Part shown: positions 6,189 through 6,241 of the stretch, in pieces
Position numbering within the stretch: the first letter of the stretch is position 1
How the letters are laid out: each line of letters opens with the position of its first letter
Assembly: GCA_002279765.1 (NCBI GenBank)
Contig: NCCR01000288.1
Coordinates: 1-6,241 of the forward strand
Reading direction: 5' to 3'
From: Verrucomicrobia bacterium 12-59-8
GTDB taxonomy: Bacteria > Verrucomicrobiota > Verrucomicrobiae > Verrucomicrobiales > Verrucomicrobiaceae
DNA length: 6,241 nt
Position numbers and translations under genes: made by a program
Notes under the pieces: generated by a model
Databases searched by the model: none
What the model was told of the DNA's origin: nothing
What the model saw: the letters and a program-made list of their open reading frames with translations, nothing else

Positions 6189-6241
6189 ATGACCTCGAAT
6201 GAACTTAAGGAAAGGACGATGGACTTTGCTGTGCGAGTCTT
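6189..6241 (+). CDS. Four-helix-bundle protein (S23 / 23S rRNA intervening-sequence protein family), N-terminal fragment
   Basis: Only 17 codons are inside the window: MTSNELKERTMDFAVRV. This resembles the opening of the four-helix-bundle family first met as ORFs inside 23S rRNA intervening sequences, whose members commonly begin with a polar E-L-K-x-R-T segment followed by F-A-x-R-V and a long helix. The ATG at 6189 follows a purine-rich GGGAGG (6180-6185) with a short 3-bp gap. Functions in this family are mostly unknown. A related fold occurs in the Avd proteins of diversity-generating retroelements. The gene follows directly after the heptamer tracts. The call rests on a short match and recall of the family, so it is moderate. 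Confidence 0.65.
   Translation, partial: MTSNELKERTMDFAVRV

Overview
The window looks like chromosome of a Gram-negative bacterium of moderately high GC, most plausibly a member of the Verrucomicrobiota. That assignment is inference. It rests on a bactofilin paired with a zinc-ribbon bactofilin-like protein, on LPS-type glycosyltransferases, on an envelope L,D-transpeptidase-fold enzyme, and on a heptamer repeat tract in front of a four-helix-bundle (S23/IVP) gene. No rRNA, tRNA, CRISPR array or insertion sequence was seen.

Layout. Bases 1-432 (+) hold the C-terminal end of a type II secretion/type IV pilus inner-membrane platform protein (GspF/PilC family). A leftward block follows (3426 down to 413). 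It reads, in transcription order, a beta-ketoacyl synthase with an intact Cys-His-His triad, a family 2 glycosyltransferase of the WaaE/KdtX type, and a family 4 glycosyltransferase. The last gene is broken by a frameshift near 772-785 and appears to lack about 30-40 residues there. Its stop codon lies inside the end of the GspF-like gene. The spacing suggests one operon acting on a surface glycolipid, glycan or lipid product.

A short A+T-rich divergent intergenic region (about 3427-3550) carries a near-consensus sigma-70 promoter (TTGACA, 18 bp, TATATT) pointing rightwards. It drives a tight three-gene unit: a canonical bactofilin, a longer protein that joins two separated CxxC/CxxC zinc ribbons to a bactofilin-like beta-helix, and an exported YafK/DpaA-like YkuD-fold enzyme. 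The gaps are 11 and 14 bp. Bactofilins elsewhere scaffold peptidoglycan-modifying enzymes, so this looks like a compact cytoskeleton-plus-wall-enzyme module. The zinc-ribbon protein is its least familiar part.

After base 6035 comes a gene-poor 153-bp stretch with two copies of a 32-bp tract built from a 7-bp unit (GATTTAY). The copies start 99 bp apart with G-rich DNA between them. Immediately downstream, at 6189, the first 17 codons of a four-helix-bundle (23S rRNA intervening-sequence protein-like) gene run off the window. The repeat pair plus this gene is the best candidate for a poorly described element.
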